A stretch of 6,116 nt of DNA from CAZHZT01 sp964537285 (lineage in GTDB: Bacteria; Bacteroidota; Bacteroidia; Chitinophagales; Saprospiraceae). Below the pieces are notes generated by a model, which did no database searches, had not been told where the DNA came from, and saw only the letters and a list, made by a program, of their open reading frames with translations. Positions 6,105 to 6,116 of this stretch are shown piece after piece (the stretch's first letter is position 1; each line of letters starts with the position of its first letter). Both the position numbers and the translations under genes were made by a program. The stretch lies in NCBI GenBank assembly GCA_964537285.1, contig CAZHZT010000198.1, forward strand, positions 1 to 6,116, given 5' to 3'.

Positions 6105-6116
6105 AGCCTAAAATGA

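Overview
The window looks like a piece of a Bacteroidota chromosome. Three lines of evidence agree: promoter-like TAnnTTTG (-7) boxes lie ahead of metH and of the regulator gene; the two ATG starts have AT-rich leaders without a clear Shine-Dalgarno; and the middle gene belongs to a winged-helix regulator type that I know mainly from Bacteroidota polysaccharide loci. MetH is one full-length chain, whereas many Flavobacteriia, as I recall, split it in two. This leans toward a Cytophagia-like or other non-flavobacterial lineage, but that placement is an inference.

Layout: positions 1-389 are non-coding. They hold a GC-rich terminator-like hairpin (91-105), a 27-bp inverted repeat with a three-base loop (166-222), and a good candidate metH promoter (288-319). 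metH (390-4079) encodes complete B12-dependent methionine synthase and ends at a strong intrinsic terminator (hairpin 4089-4120). A short intergenic gap follows, in which a near-perfect palindrome (4157-4177) is centred on a TAnnTTTG box just ahead of the next gene. Two genes then lie three bases apart in the same frame: a winged-helix regulator with a degenerate nucleotidyltransferase-like domain (4189-4725) and lhgO, an FAD-dependent L-2-hydroxyglutarate oxidase (4729-5946, TTG start). The last 170 bases hold no supportable gene but contain three hairpins, two of which resemble dispersed palindromic repeats.

How it fits together: metH looks like a stand-alone housekeeping unit with its own promoter and terminator and no riboswitch that I can recognise. 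The regulator and lhgO look like a separate, translationally coupled and probably autoregulated bicistron. Pairing a polysaccharide-locus type regulator with a 2-hydroxyglutarate scavenger is the most interesting biology here. One testable idea is that LhgO clears 2-hydroxyglutarate made by 2-oxoglutarate-dependent nucleotide-sugar dehydrogenases of a nearby surface-polysaccharide pathway. No such pathway gene is visible in this window.
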